Shown here in pieces: positions 16,976 to 24,625 of a DNA stretch of 64,000 nt. Position numbers and translations under genes: made by a program. Location of the stretch: the NCBI GenBank assembly GCA_016707525.1, contig JADJHP010000011.1, positions 62,001 to 126,000 on the forward strand, read 5' to 3'. Below the pieces are notes generated by a model that made no database searches, was not told the origin of the DNA, and worked only from the letters and a program-made list of their open reading frames with translations. The DNA comes from Ignavibacteriota bacterium (GTDB taxonomy: Bacteria > Bacteroidota > Ignavibacteria > UBA10030 > UBA6906). How positions within the stretch are numbered: the first letter of the stretch is position 1; each line of letters starts with the position of its first letter.

Positions 16976-19900
16976 TCATTCCCCGCTGAGAATTGAAAAG
17001 CCCTCCATGAACCCGTATCCCAGCACGGAGTACGTCGACCCCGGTGCCGGTTGTGTATCGCCGCTCTTCTGGAACGACCCCGGCCACGCCATGCCCAGCG
17101 GCGGATCGCCGTGATGCGGACCCAGCGTATTCTTGAGCGAGCCGTAGACGATCACGCTCACAGTGTTCTTCCCTATCTTCATCAGCTTCGTGATGTCCAG
17201 GTTGGAAGGAGCGAACGCGATGATCCCCGCATCCTTCCCGTTCACCATGACGCTGGCAACGACGCCTTTCCACTTCCCGAGCTGCACGCAGTACTTCGCT
17301 GCGGCACTCTTCCCTTTCTTTGCGTCCTTGCTCACGACCTGTGTGTACTTCATGCCCGCGGCATAGAACGGCATACCCTGCTCGTTCCACGGCCCCATGC
17401 GTACCGGCGTCGCCGGCACCATGGTGAACGCCCGCTGCGCATTCTCAAGGGAGAAGTTGCCCAACACATACACGGGCTCGAGTTCGGTATGGATGGTGAA
17501 CGGCTGCGCGATGACGGTGATGACGTTGTCGCCGGGCTTTACAAACGCGCCGATCTCATACACCCCGAACGACTTGTCCAGCCACCATTGGCCCTTCAGC
17601 GGCTTCACGGGGGTGCCGTTCACCGCCACGCGGAACACGCCGGGACGCTCGACAACAGCGCGCATGCCGCGCGTGTCGACGCCATTCTCCATGATGAAGT
17701 GGAAGTCTGCAGTGAATCCGCTGTTCACCGCGAACGTGTCACGGTCCAGGATGCTGCTCCGGTATTGCACGGCATTGTCCCATGGATCGGCCGCGAACCC
17801 GTGAGCCTGCCACGTGCGCTTCTGCGCTTCATAGAAGTACAGGTCCTTCGTCGTAACGCCGCCGATGGTGAGGTCGCAATGGTCGAGGGTGAGGACATTC
17901 GAGCCAACCCGCTCGATGACGGTCGGCCCCTGCGGCCGCAGAATGACACGCTCTTCAGGCGCGGTTGAACCGGTAGCGGCGGTTGCAGTTACCGGCGCCG
18001 GGGCACTGGCGCTGAAATGCAGCATGAGGCTCCCGCCCGCCGGGATGGCATAGCTGACAACGATGTGGTCGCCCTCCTGCTTCACGGGATACGGACTCAC
18101 AGCGCCGGTGAAGAGGTCCCACTGCGCGGCAGAACGCGCGTGCACAACGATCTCACCTTTGGTCTCGGCCATCTTCGTGTTGGCGAGGAACAGCATCTCG
18201 CCATCATCCAGCACCCGGCGGTGATGGAAGAACTGAGCGATCGAGGCCGGCGTGCCGTCGGCGTTACGGAACCCGATGACGGGCGGCGCGAGCAACCGGA
18301 TGGCAGCAAGGGCCTTTGCCTCTGATACCAGCGTGAACCCGGCGGGGTTCTTCTCCAGCAGCTTCGGGAAGTTCACTTCCGGACGCGCATCGACGTACCG
18401 CGGCACGTCGCCGATGCACAAGAGCAATCCGCCCTGCTCAACATACTTCCGCAGCAGCGCAAGCGTGGACCCTTCGATGCTTTCCATGCCGGCAGGCAGG
18501 ACGACGAGCTTGTAGCTGCGCTTGCCGACGGTGAACTTCGTGCCTTCAACCTTCGCATGGTCGCGCAGGATGTTTTCGCTCCCGAGGTCGTATTCCACCT
18601 GATCGGCCTCGAGGGCATTGACGAAGTTCTGGAACACGGTGCCGATGGAGTCCATGACGGGGTTGGGCTCGCCCACTGCGGCATGCATCCACGCCGTGGT
18701 GGTGGGCTCGAGCACGAGGATGTCGTTCCGCTGCTCGCCGCTGGTGAGCGCGGTGCTGAGCCGCCCGTAGTAGTCGCCGAGCGCCCGGTACTGCTCCCAC
18801 CACGGCTCATGGTACGAGAACGAGAGTGGATGGTCGCGCTTGCGCGCTCCGGCCACCGTGACGTACGTGAGGTGCTGGTTCACGAGGTTCACTCCGAGCG
18901 CGTACTCCCAATCGGCGATCCGCTTCTGGTCGGCGAACGTCATCTCCCACCCGCCGGCGCCGAAGGTTTCGGAGAGCGTGCGCTCCTTCCCGAGCTGGTT
19001 GGCGGCACTGCGGATCTCCTTCACCGCACGCGCGTTGCCGAACTGCCCGTGCATGTCGGTGCGCCATTCGTTCATGAGGATGTCGACCCCCGGCACGCCG
19101 GCATAGGCACAGAAGGCCATGTTGTCCGGATTCATCACGGGGCGCGGCCATTCATGTTCCCAGTAGTGGCCTGTGAGCAGGAGGTTGTTCTTTTCGCAGT
19201 ATTCGAGGTACGGCTTCGCCCACCCGTCGATGAACAGCTCAAGGATGAGGGCGTAGAAGTCGTGCCGCACCTTCCGCCATTCGCCGGTGGTCTCATACAA
19301 CGCAACAAGATGCGGGCGGAGATCATAGCCGAACCGCTGCCGGAACCTGTCGAAGAGTGCGGGGGTGTACTGCACCACCCGGTTGGTGTCGATGTTCGCG
19401 GGACGCACTTCGGCTTCGTCCTGGAACACGCCGGGCACGGTCTTCCCGAACTCGTCCCCGATCACTTTCTCGTACGCGCCCATGGTGACGCGGATGAATT
19501 CCCGCGTGACCTCCGGGCGCATGACGTCCACATAGGTGAACCCGCCGTGCCAGGGTGCGGGCTGCTCGTATACCACATCGAAGACGCGGTAGCTGCCCGC
19601 GCCGAACTCCTTTGTCCCGAGCTGTGCGGTGATGTCCGTGTAGCCGGCGGCGTCCTGCTTCAGTACGATGAGCGGCTTCTCCCCGGCGGGCGGTGCATCC
19701 ATGCGGCGCATGCGGAGTCCGGCGCGCTTCGCGTCGGGCATAGTGGCCGGCACGATACCGCCGGCGAAGCCGGAGGGGTACGAGTTCTCGTCATAGATCC
19801 AGACCTTCATGCCGAGCTTCTTCCCGGTTTGCACGGCGTGGCGCACGAGCGAGAGCCACTCCTCCGAGAGGTACGGCGTGATGAGTCCGGGGCGCGGATG

Positions 19901-20158
19901 GATGAACGCGCCGCCGATCCCCTTTGCCTTCATGTCGTTGAGGTCGCGGTCGATGAGCGCGGGCGTCATCCGGTCGTTCCACACCCAGAGCGGCGCGGTA
20001 CGGTACGCGGACGGCGGGTCCTGGAATGCCTGCAGCGTTGCCGCGGTGGTGGTGCGGGCGGGGTTGTCGCCTGCATCGGCCAGAGTGGAGGCAAAGGCAC
20101 AGAGCATGAGACAGATGACCGTGATGTCGAAGAGGTGGGGCAGGATGCTGGTGGACAT
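16976..20158 (-). CDS. Large secreted glycoside hydrolase, GH106-like (alpha-L-rhamnosidase candidate)
   Basis: The start at 20158 (AGGAG 5 bases upstream) gives a signal peptide (HLFDITVICLMLCAFASTLA) and a 1060-residue protein. The N-terminal half has WVWNDRMTPALIDRDL, GIGGAFIHPRPG, IYDENSYPSGFAGG and VFQDEAEV, and later LSETFGAGGWEMTF, the pattern of large barrel enzymes in the GH106/alpha-L-rhamnosidase group, with candidate catalytic Glu residues in DEAE and SETFG. The C-terminal third looks like beta-sandwich sugar-binding modules (FRVAVNGTPVKPLKGQWW). Family assignment rests on these patterns and on the GH105 neighbour. No T9SS tail is present. Confidence 0.68.
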   Translation of the reverse strand: MSTSILPHLFDITVICLMLCAFASTLADAGDNPARTTTAATLQAFQDPPSAYRTAPLWVWNDRMTPALIDRDLNDMKAKGIGGAFIHPRPGLITPYLSEEWLSLVRHAVQTGKKLGMKVWIYDENSYPSGFAGGIVPATMPDAKRAGLRMRRMDAPPAGEKPLIVLKQDAAGYTDITAQLGTKEFGAGSYRVFDVVYEQPAPWHGGFTYVDVMRPEVTREFIRVTMGAYEKVIGDEFGKTVPGVFQDEAEVRPANIDTNRVVQYTPALFDRFRQRFGYDLRPHLVALYETTGEWRKVRHDFYALILELFIDGWAKPYLEYCEKNNLLLTGHYWEHEWPRPVMNPDNMAFCAYAGVPGVDILMNEWRTDMHGQFGNARAVKEIRSAANQLGKERTLSETFGAGGWEMTFADQKRIADWEYALGVNLVNQHLTYVTVAGARKRDHPLSFSYHEPWWEQYRALGDYYGRLSTALTSGEQRNDILVLEPTTTAWMHAAVGEPNPVMDSIGTVFQNFVNALEADQVEYDLGSENILRDHAKVEGTKFTVGKRSYKLVVLPAGMESIEGSTLALLRKYVEQGGLLLCIGDVPRYVDARPEVNFPKLLEKNPAGFTLVSEAKALAAIRLLAPPVIGFRNADGTPASIAQFFHHRRVLDDGEMLFLANTKMAETKGEIVVHARSAAQWDLFTGAVSPYPVKQEGDHIVVSYAIPAGGSLMLHFSASAPAPVTATAATGSTAPEERVILRPQGPTVIERVGSNVLTLDHCDLTIGGVTTKDLYFYEAQKRTWQAHGFAADPWDNAVQYRSSILDRDTFAVNSGFTADFHFIMENGVDTRGMRAVVERPGVFRVAVNGTPVKPLKGQWWLDKSFGVYEIGAFVKPGDNVITVIAQPFTIHTELEPVYVLGNFSLENAQRAFTMVPATPVRMGPWNEQGMPFYAAGMKYTQVVSKDAKKGKSAAAKYCVQLGKWKGVVASVMVNGKDAGIIAFAPSNLDITKLMKIGKNTVSVIVYGSLKNTLGPHHGDPPLGMAWPGSFQKSGDTQPAPGSTYSVLGYGFMEGFSILSGE

Positions 20159-20191
20159 GGGGTGCTCCTGGAATTTCTGGATCACAGGATG

Positions 20192-20222
20192 AAAAAGCTG
20201 CGGGCCGTTGTGAGCGGCCCGC
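20192..20222 (-). terminator. Rho-independent terminator of the TIM-barrel isomerase gene
   Basis: Read on the minus strand: stem GCGGGCCG ... CGGCCCGC followed by AGCTTTTTC. It lies right after the isomerase stop at 20229 and before the GH106-like start, so the hydrolase genes probably have their own promoter or depend on read-through. Confidence 0.75.
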
Positions 20223-20228
20223 GTCGGA

Positions 20229-21107
20229 TCAGATGGTGAGTGCACTCAGATAGGCGTAGCTCTTCCGGATGCTCGCCACGGGGTCGGCCGGACTGTCATG
20301 TTCCACCACATGGTGGATGGTGCCGTGCTTCTTCGCGGCGGCGAGGACCTTCTTCCAGTTGATGCTTCCGCTCCCCACATCCTCCAGCAGATCATCGCCT
20401 GACGGCGGTGCGGCCTTGCCCTTCTTTGCGGCCGGCTTCTTTGCGGTCTTCTTCTTGAGGTCTTTCACATGCAGCAGCGGGAACCGGCCGGGATGCGCGG
20501 CGAAGTACTTCGCCGGATCGGCGCCCGCGGCCACGGCCCAGGCAACGTCCATCTCGAACTTCACGAGGTCCTTATCGCATTCCTTCAGCAGGATGTCGTA
20601 CGGCAGCTTCCCGCCCACCTTCTTGAACTCGAATTCATGATTGTGGTACGCGAACTGGACGCCGGCGCCCTTGCATGTCTCGCCGGCGATATTGAACCGG
20701 GCGGCGAGGCGTTTCCAATCGTCGACGGTGGCGTATTTGGCTTTGTCCACCCACGCCACGATCACGTATTTGTGTCCGATGAACGCGCTCCGTTCCACGG
20801 TCTCGTTCCACTTGTCGGGTTCGTCCTCGAGCCCCACGTGCGTGGAGGGCGAGGTGAGGGCGTTGTCCACGAGCATGGACTTGATCTGCTGCGGGGTATG
20901 GTCGAAGTAGCCGGCGAACTCCACTTCCTTGTAGCCGATGCCGGCGACGGTGGAGAGGACGCCGTCGATGCCCTTCGGCATGAGCGAGCGGACGGTGTAG
21001 AGCTGCAATCCGATGTGGTCCAGGTGCGCTCCTTCGGCGGCAGTGGCAAGATGTCGTGCGATGACGGGGGTGGATGCTAGGGCTGCGATGAAGCTGCGGC
21101 GGTCCAT
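20229..21107 (-). CDS. Sugar isomerase/epimerase-like TIM-barrel protein (secreted, Tat-like signal)
   Basis: The start at 21107 (MDRRSFIAALAS, GGAG upstream) gives a twin-arginine-like leader. The 292-residue protein belongs to the xylose isomerase-like AP endonuclease-2 superfamily: IGLQLYTVRSLM, GYKEVEFAG, FAYHNHEFEF, KFEMDVAWAVAAGADP, LLHVKDL and VVEHDSP carry the usual metal-binding Glu/His/Asp residues. An insert rich in Lys and Ala (KKKTAKKPAAKKGKAAPP) interrupts the barrel near residue 225. It probably isomerises or epimerises a sugar, or acts on a sugar-derived product, from the adjacent pectin pathway; the exact reaction is unknown. Confidence 0.82.
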   Translation of the reverse strand: MDRRSFIAALASTPVIARHLATAAEGAHLDHIGLQLYTVRSLMPKGIDGVLSTVAGIGYKEVEFAGYFDHTPQQIKSMLVDNALTSPSTHVGLEDEPDKWNETVERSAFIGHKYVIVAWVDKAKYATVDDWKRLAARFNIAGETCKGAGVQFAYHNHEFEFKKVGGKLPYDILLKECDKDLVKFEMDVAWAVAAGADPAKYFAAHPGRFPLLHVKDLKKKTAKKPAAKKGKAAPPSGDDLLEDVGSGSINWKKVLAAAKKHGTIHHVVEHDSPADPVASIRKSYAYLSALTI

Positions 21108-21486
21108 GGTGGCTCCGTGGTTCGGATAGTGCGCGCGATGCGGATGCCCGGGGGCATCCTGTACCTTGTAGGGGCCGTGCATGCACGGCCCCCTACGGGG
21201 TATCGTGGATTCCATAATGAACGGAGGGATTCGCCCAAAATCAATCGCCGTGTTGCCGGTGGAATGGTCGGCGTCGGGTGGTCCCGGAGGGGCGCCCGGG
21301 GAGCTCCCCGACTCGGTTTCTCCAAATTCTTCGAAGGGCAACAGAGGCAACACGATTGCTTAAGCCGTCCGGAACGGTGATGGCGCCCAGGGAGCCCTCG
21401 CTGGGGCATCTCCCCGGCCGCCTTCACCGGGCTGCTGTTCTGCTTTCCCTCTTCTCTTCTCACTTCATTCTCTACTCTTCACTTCT
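21108..21486. other. Intergenic stretch with palindromic repeat
   Basis: No gene supported. It carries the palindrome at 21168-21196 and a short segment, CTCGCTGGGGCATCTCCCCG (near 21398-21417), that recurs at 59509-59528. Confidence 0.5.
21168..21196. repeat. GTGCATGCAC-core palindromic repeat
   Basis: Reads GTAGGGGCCGTGCATGCACG then GCCCCCTAC, a near-perfect palindrome with one extra C. Relative of the elements at 31060, 32182, 32276, 47371 and 59414 and of the tandem array at 46430; this copy has GGCC arms like the array rather than GGCG. Confidence 0.85.
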
Positions 21487-22146
21487 TCACGCCGTCTTCG
21501 CGATCTTCTCGATGTCCACGCACTCTACGACCTTACGTTCGTAGCCCTTGGCCGACACGCGGAGCATCGCCCGCCCGAGGTCCTGCATGGTGCACACCCA
21601 CTTCGGCATAACGACATGCAACAGCGGATACAATGGCCCGATGATCTTCGCTGCCAGGAATGCACGCTTCTGTCCGGGCGTCGGCTTGATGAAGCCCGGA
21701 CGGAACGCATAGGCATCCTTGAACCCGAGGCGCATGATGTCGTTCTCGGTCTTCCCCTTCACCCGCGCCCACATCACTTTGCCGTGCTCGGTGCTGTCCG
21801 TGCCCATGCCGGAGATGTACGAGAACACCATCCCCGGACACTGCTTCTCCATCGTGCATGCGGCCGCCATGGTGAGATCGTACGTCAAACGGCGGTACTC
21901 TTCCTCGTTCTTCCCCAGAGATGTGACGCCGAGGCAGAACAGGCATGCGTCGTATCCGCGCAGCTGTTCCTCGATCGACGTGTAGTTGTAGAAGTCGCGG
22001 TGAATGATCTCCGTGAGTTTCGGATGATTCATCTCACAGGGGCGCCGCCCGACGACAAGCACGGCTTCCACGTTGGCATCGCGCAGCACTTCCAGCAGCA
22101 CGCCCTCGCCCACCATGCCGGTGGCGCCGAACAGTATGATCTTCAT
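21487..22146 (-). CDS. NAD(P)-binding Rossmann protein (atypical SDR)
   Basis: The 219-residue protein opens with the nucleotide-binding GATGMVGEG motif, followed by VGRRP at the end of strand 2 (NADP-type Arg). LFCLGVTS, YISGMGTDS and the YAFRPGFI segment are as in atypical short-chain dehydrogenases related to NmrA and TIP30-like epimerase-fold proteins. The classical YxxxK is not obvious, so it may bind cofactor without catalysis. A 35-bp tandem repeat begins at its own start codon (22132-22325). Confidence 0.72.
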   Translation of the reverse strand: MKIILFGATGMVGEGVLLEVLRDANVEAVLVVGRRPCEMNHPKLTEIIHRDFYNYTSIEEQLRGYDACLFCLGVTSLGKNEEEYRRLTYDLTMAAACTMEKQCPGMVFSYISGMGTDSTEHGKVMWARVKGKTENDIMRLGFKDAYAFRPGFIKPTPGQKRAFLAAKIIGPLYPLLHVVMPKWVCTMQDLGRAMLRVSAKGYERKVVECVDIEKIAKTA

Positions 22147-22325
22147 GTGTCCTGCCTGTTATCTATCAGTATGGTCTTCATGCGGTCGACCTGCTATCCA
22201 TCAGTATGATCTTCATGCAGTCCGCCTGCTATCCATCAGCATGATCTTCATGCAGTCTGCCTGCTATTCATCAGTGTGATCTTCATGCGGTCCGCCTGCT
22301 ATGCATCATTATGATCTTTATGTAC
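22132..22325. repeat. 35-bp tandem repeat, about 5.5 copies, derived from the SDR gene start
   Basis: Copies begin at 22132, 22167, 22202, 22237, 22272 and 22307, exactly 35 bases apart. Each contains CAGTATGATCTTCAT or a close variant, which on the minus strand is the start ATGAAGATCATACTG of the SDR gene. The first copy is the true gene start; the others lie upstream and give repeated short start-like frames. Confidence 0.9.
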
Positions 22326-22368
22326 CCGGCCAATTTTCCACTGTCCAATATCCATTCTCAGTCATCCA

Positions 22369-22713
22369 TCATAGTATGACCACTTCCTCGGGGATGACCA
22401 GAAGCACCGTGCACCCTGTCCGCGAGAATACGGAGTGTGTCCCTCCGGGTGGTGTGTACAGGTAGTCGCCTGCGTTCAGCTGTGTCGGCCCGAACCGCAC
22501 TTCGCCCTCGAGGATGTACGCTTCTTCTCCGGCCGGATGACTGTGATTCGGGTACGATGCTCCGGGTTCGAAGCGCAGCAGGATCGTGGGTGCACGGCCC
22601 GTCCCGGCCTCGCGCCGGAGCGGCTTCACATGGACGCCGTCGGTCTTCACCCCGGGCTCCACGAGCGGCTGCCAGCCGCCTTCGTTCCGTGTCACGGTGA
22701 TGTCTTTCGCCAT
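22369..22713 (-). CDS. Single-domain cupin (ChrR-like)
   Basis: The 114-residue protein is one cupin barrel. Motif 1 is PNHSHPAGEEAYILEGEVRFG, with the His-x-His-(x)-Glu metal ligands. Motif 2 is GDYLYTPPGGTHSVFS, with the last His ligand. The layout matches the cupin domain of ChrR anti-sigma factors and related stand-alone proteins that bind Zn or Fe. No anti-sigma domain is fused and no sigma factor is adjacent, so its role is open. Confidence 0.82.
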   Translation of the reverse strand: MAKDITVTRNEGGWQPLVEPGVKTDGVHVKPLRREAGTGRAPTILLRFEPGASYPNHSHPAGEEAYILEGEVRFGPTQLNAGDYLYTPPGGTHSVFSRTGCTVLLVIPEEVVIL

Positions 22714-22837
22714 GGTCGGTCGTATCCCTTCAGATGGTCATGGTGCAATGCAGTCGGTACTTGGACCTGCAGGTGGAGTGTGTGTCAATGAAGCTGCCTT
22801 GTTGGTGCCGCCCCGCTCATGGTCGTGACACCCCCCC

Positions 22838-23146
22838 TCAGCCGCGCCGGTCACCGCGGGCGAAGAGCCGCACGAAGCCGGGGTATGCCGCGAGCGGGAT
22901 GACATCGAATCCTATGAGCCCTGCGCTCACGAGCGGAAGTGTGCCGAGGGCGCTGCGCGCCGTGTCCACACTGTCGCACTCCAGCACCAGTACCGCGGCC
23001 TGGCGGTCGGCGCGGAAGTAGAGTTCGCGGATCACGCCGGCCTGGTGCAGCTCCCAGGCGCGTACGGCTTCCTCCCTGAGGAGTTCTTCTGTGAAGCGGT
23101 CGTCCGTGATGCCGGGGACATCACATTCCAATGCGAGGATCTTCAT
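22838..23146 (-). CDS. Muconolactone isomerase/YciI-like ferredoxin-fold protein
   Basis: The 102-residue protein has a beta-alpha-beta-beta-alpha-beta pattern (MKILALECDVPG; LREEAVRAWELHQAGVIRELYFRADRQAAVLVLEC; LPLVSAGLIGFDVIPL) typical of small dimeric alpha+beta barrel proteins near muconolactone isomerase. The WELHQAG and YFRADR stretches recur in this group. The function in this context is not known. It starts 6 bases after the CZB gene. Confidence 0.6.
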   Translation of the reverse strand: MKILALECDVPGITDDRFTEELLREEAVRAWELHQAGVIRELYFRADRQAAVLVLECDSVDTARSALGTLPLVSAGLIGFDVIPLAAYPGFVRLFARGDRRG

Positions 23147-23152
23147 GGTCAG

Positions 23153-23515
23153 TTACTTCGTCGATTCTTTCCAGACATTCATTGCCATCACGAGTTTGCC
23201 GCAGATCCGTGCATAGTCCCCGCCGGGCTCCAGGGCCTTCTGCGCTTCTGCTTTCCTGCCGGTCACGGCCATGTTCAGGATCTTCCCCGCCATCGTGTGA
23301 AAGTCCGCATGGAACGACTTGACCTTCGCATAGTGCGCGGTCTTCGCATCCTCGCCGCCAACCGTGCGCAGCCACTTCCCGAAATCGCACACATCATTTT
23401 TGGCCACTTCCGCCGGGATGAACTCCGACCGCCCCGCGATGATGGCAGTCTCCAGGCGGGCCTTCCACTTCGCGTGGACACCCAGGGCTGCTTCGATCTC
23501 ATCCTTGTTGACCAT
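23153..23515 (-). CDS. Stand-alone CZB (chemoreceptor zinc-binding) domain protein
   Basis: Of two nearby ATGs (23521 and 23515), the second has GAAGGAG at proper spacing. The protein of about 120 residues is almost only a CZB domain: HAKWKARLETAI with the first His, the Cys in CDFGKWL, and FHADFHTMA with further His residues, forming the 3His-1Cys Zn site. CZB domains usually sit at the ends of chemoreceptors or diguanylate cyclases and sense zinc or hypochlorite. Here it is free-standing next to a metal-efflux gene (23555). Confidence 0.78.
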   Translation of the reverse strand: MVNKDEIEAALGVHAKWKARLETAIIAGRSEFIPAEVAKNDVCDFGKWLRTVGGEDAKTAHYAKVKSFHADFHTMAGKILNMAVTGRKAEAQKALEPGGDYARICGKLVMAMNVWKESTK

Positions 23516-23554
23516 ACTCATACTCCTTCGTGTGTGGGGTGAAGCCAGGACACT

Positions 23555-24352
23555 TCAGCGTGCCAGCCGCAGCATGCGCCACGAACCTTCGAAGACCAGG
23601 AAGAAGACGATCGCACCGACGATGAGGTCCGGATACTTTGAACCGGTGAAGTGCACGAGCACGCCCGCCACGATGACGCCGGCGTTGGCGATGACGTCGT
23701 TGGATGTACAGATGAGGCTCGCGCGGATGTGCGCGTCGGTGCTCTTCCACCGCTGCAGGATCACGAGCGAGGCTGCATTGCCGATGAGCGCGAGGGCCGA
23801 GATGAGGACCATGATCTGGAACACCGGCATCTCTTCGCCGCCGGTGAAGCGGCGGACGATCTCGATGAAGCCCAGGATCGCCAGGATCATCTGAAAGTAA
23901 CCGCTCGTGCGGGCGATGTTCTTTTTCATCATCACCGTGCCGCCCACGGCGAAGAGGGCGAGGCCGTACACGATGCCATCCGCCATCATATCCAGGCTGT
24001 CGGCCACGAGTCCCATGGAGTGTGAGAGAAACCCGGTGAGCAGTTCGAGTCCGAAGAAACCGATGTTGATCGCGAAGACGGTCCAGAGCACCTTGCGTTC
24101 GCGCGCATGATCGTCCGTCTGCGCCGGTTCGTCCATCGTCTCGGTTCCGACGAACGCGGAGTCGAGTCCCAGCGTATCGAGCCGCGCGAGGATGCCGTCG
24201 TGGCTTTCGCTGTGCCACACCTCCACCGTCCGCTCGGGGATATTGCAGCGGAGCGAGCGCACGGCGGGCATTGCGCCCAGCGCCATCCGGATCATCTGCT
24301 CCTCGGAGGGGCAGTCCATCCGTCTGACATTGAATGTGGTCCTGTACGTCAC
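23555..24352 (-). CDS. Cation efflux (CDF-like) transporter with N-terminal HMA-like domain
   Basis: The 265-residue protein begins at GTG 24352. The N-terminal 70 residues resemble a heavy-metal-associated domain with a single Cys (MDCPSEEQM) instead of CxxC. About six TM helices follow, with CDF landmarks: ADSLDMMADG in TM2 and TSNDVIANAG in TM5 supply the Asp/Asn metal site, plus GLVADSLDMM. There is no long C-terminal cytoplasmic domain. It probably exports a divalent metal (Zn, Cd or Co) by proton antiport. The adjacent CZB gene hints at zinc. Confidence 0.8.
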   Translation of the reverse strand: MTYRTTFNVRRMDCPSEEQMIRMALGAMPAVRSLRCNIPERTVEVWHSESHDGILARLDTLGLDSAFVGTETMDEPAQTDDHARERKVLWTVFAINIGFFGLELLTGFLSHSMGLVADSLDMMADGIVYGLALFAVGGTVMMKKNIARTSGYFQMILAILGFIEIVRRFTGGEEMPVFQIMVLISALALIGNAASLVILQRWKSTDAHIRASLICTSNDVIANAGVIVAGVLVHFTGSKYPDLIVGAIVFFLVFEGSWRMLRLAR

Positions 24353-24370
24353 TCTTTAGCCCCGTTCTCA

Positions 24371-24400
24371 ATTAAGAACCAAGAATTCTTAGTTCTCAAT
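24371..24400. repeat. AT-rich 30-bp imperfect palindrome
   Basis: The arms ATTAAGAACCAAGAA / TTCTTAGTTCTCAAT pair with two mismatches around the centre AAGAATTCTT. It is AT-rich in a GC-rich background and lies just upstream of the CDF gene. Size and layout resemble the 30-bp palindromes at 6728 and 15200, although the sequence differs. Confidence 0.6.
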
Positions 24401-24625
24401 TCCTAACGGTAGCCCCCCGCCGTCCGTTCCCTAAAAAGGTACGCTTTTCCCTGTGCAAAAAAAGGGGGGGCATGACGACATTCGTTCGAACAGATCCCCG
24501 ACATTGACCGGACCTTTGTGAGGGTCACGGAGCAGGTACCGGAAGATGGTCCCGAAGGGTCTGGAGACTATCAAACAGCAACCGGTGGCACGGCGGGAGA
24601 CACCGGGTCAGAGGATGCATGATAC

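Noticed and set aside
18557..20239. 560-codon plus-strand frame opposite the GH106-like gene
   Set aside because: Antisense shadow; the minus-strand product has a signal peptide, ribosome-binding site and conserved motifs.
22132..22325. CRISPR-like 35-bp repeats
   Set aside because: Units abut directly without spacers and derive from a gene start.
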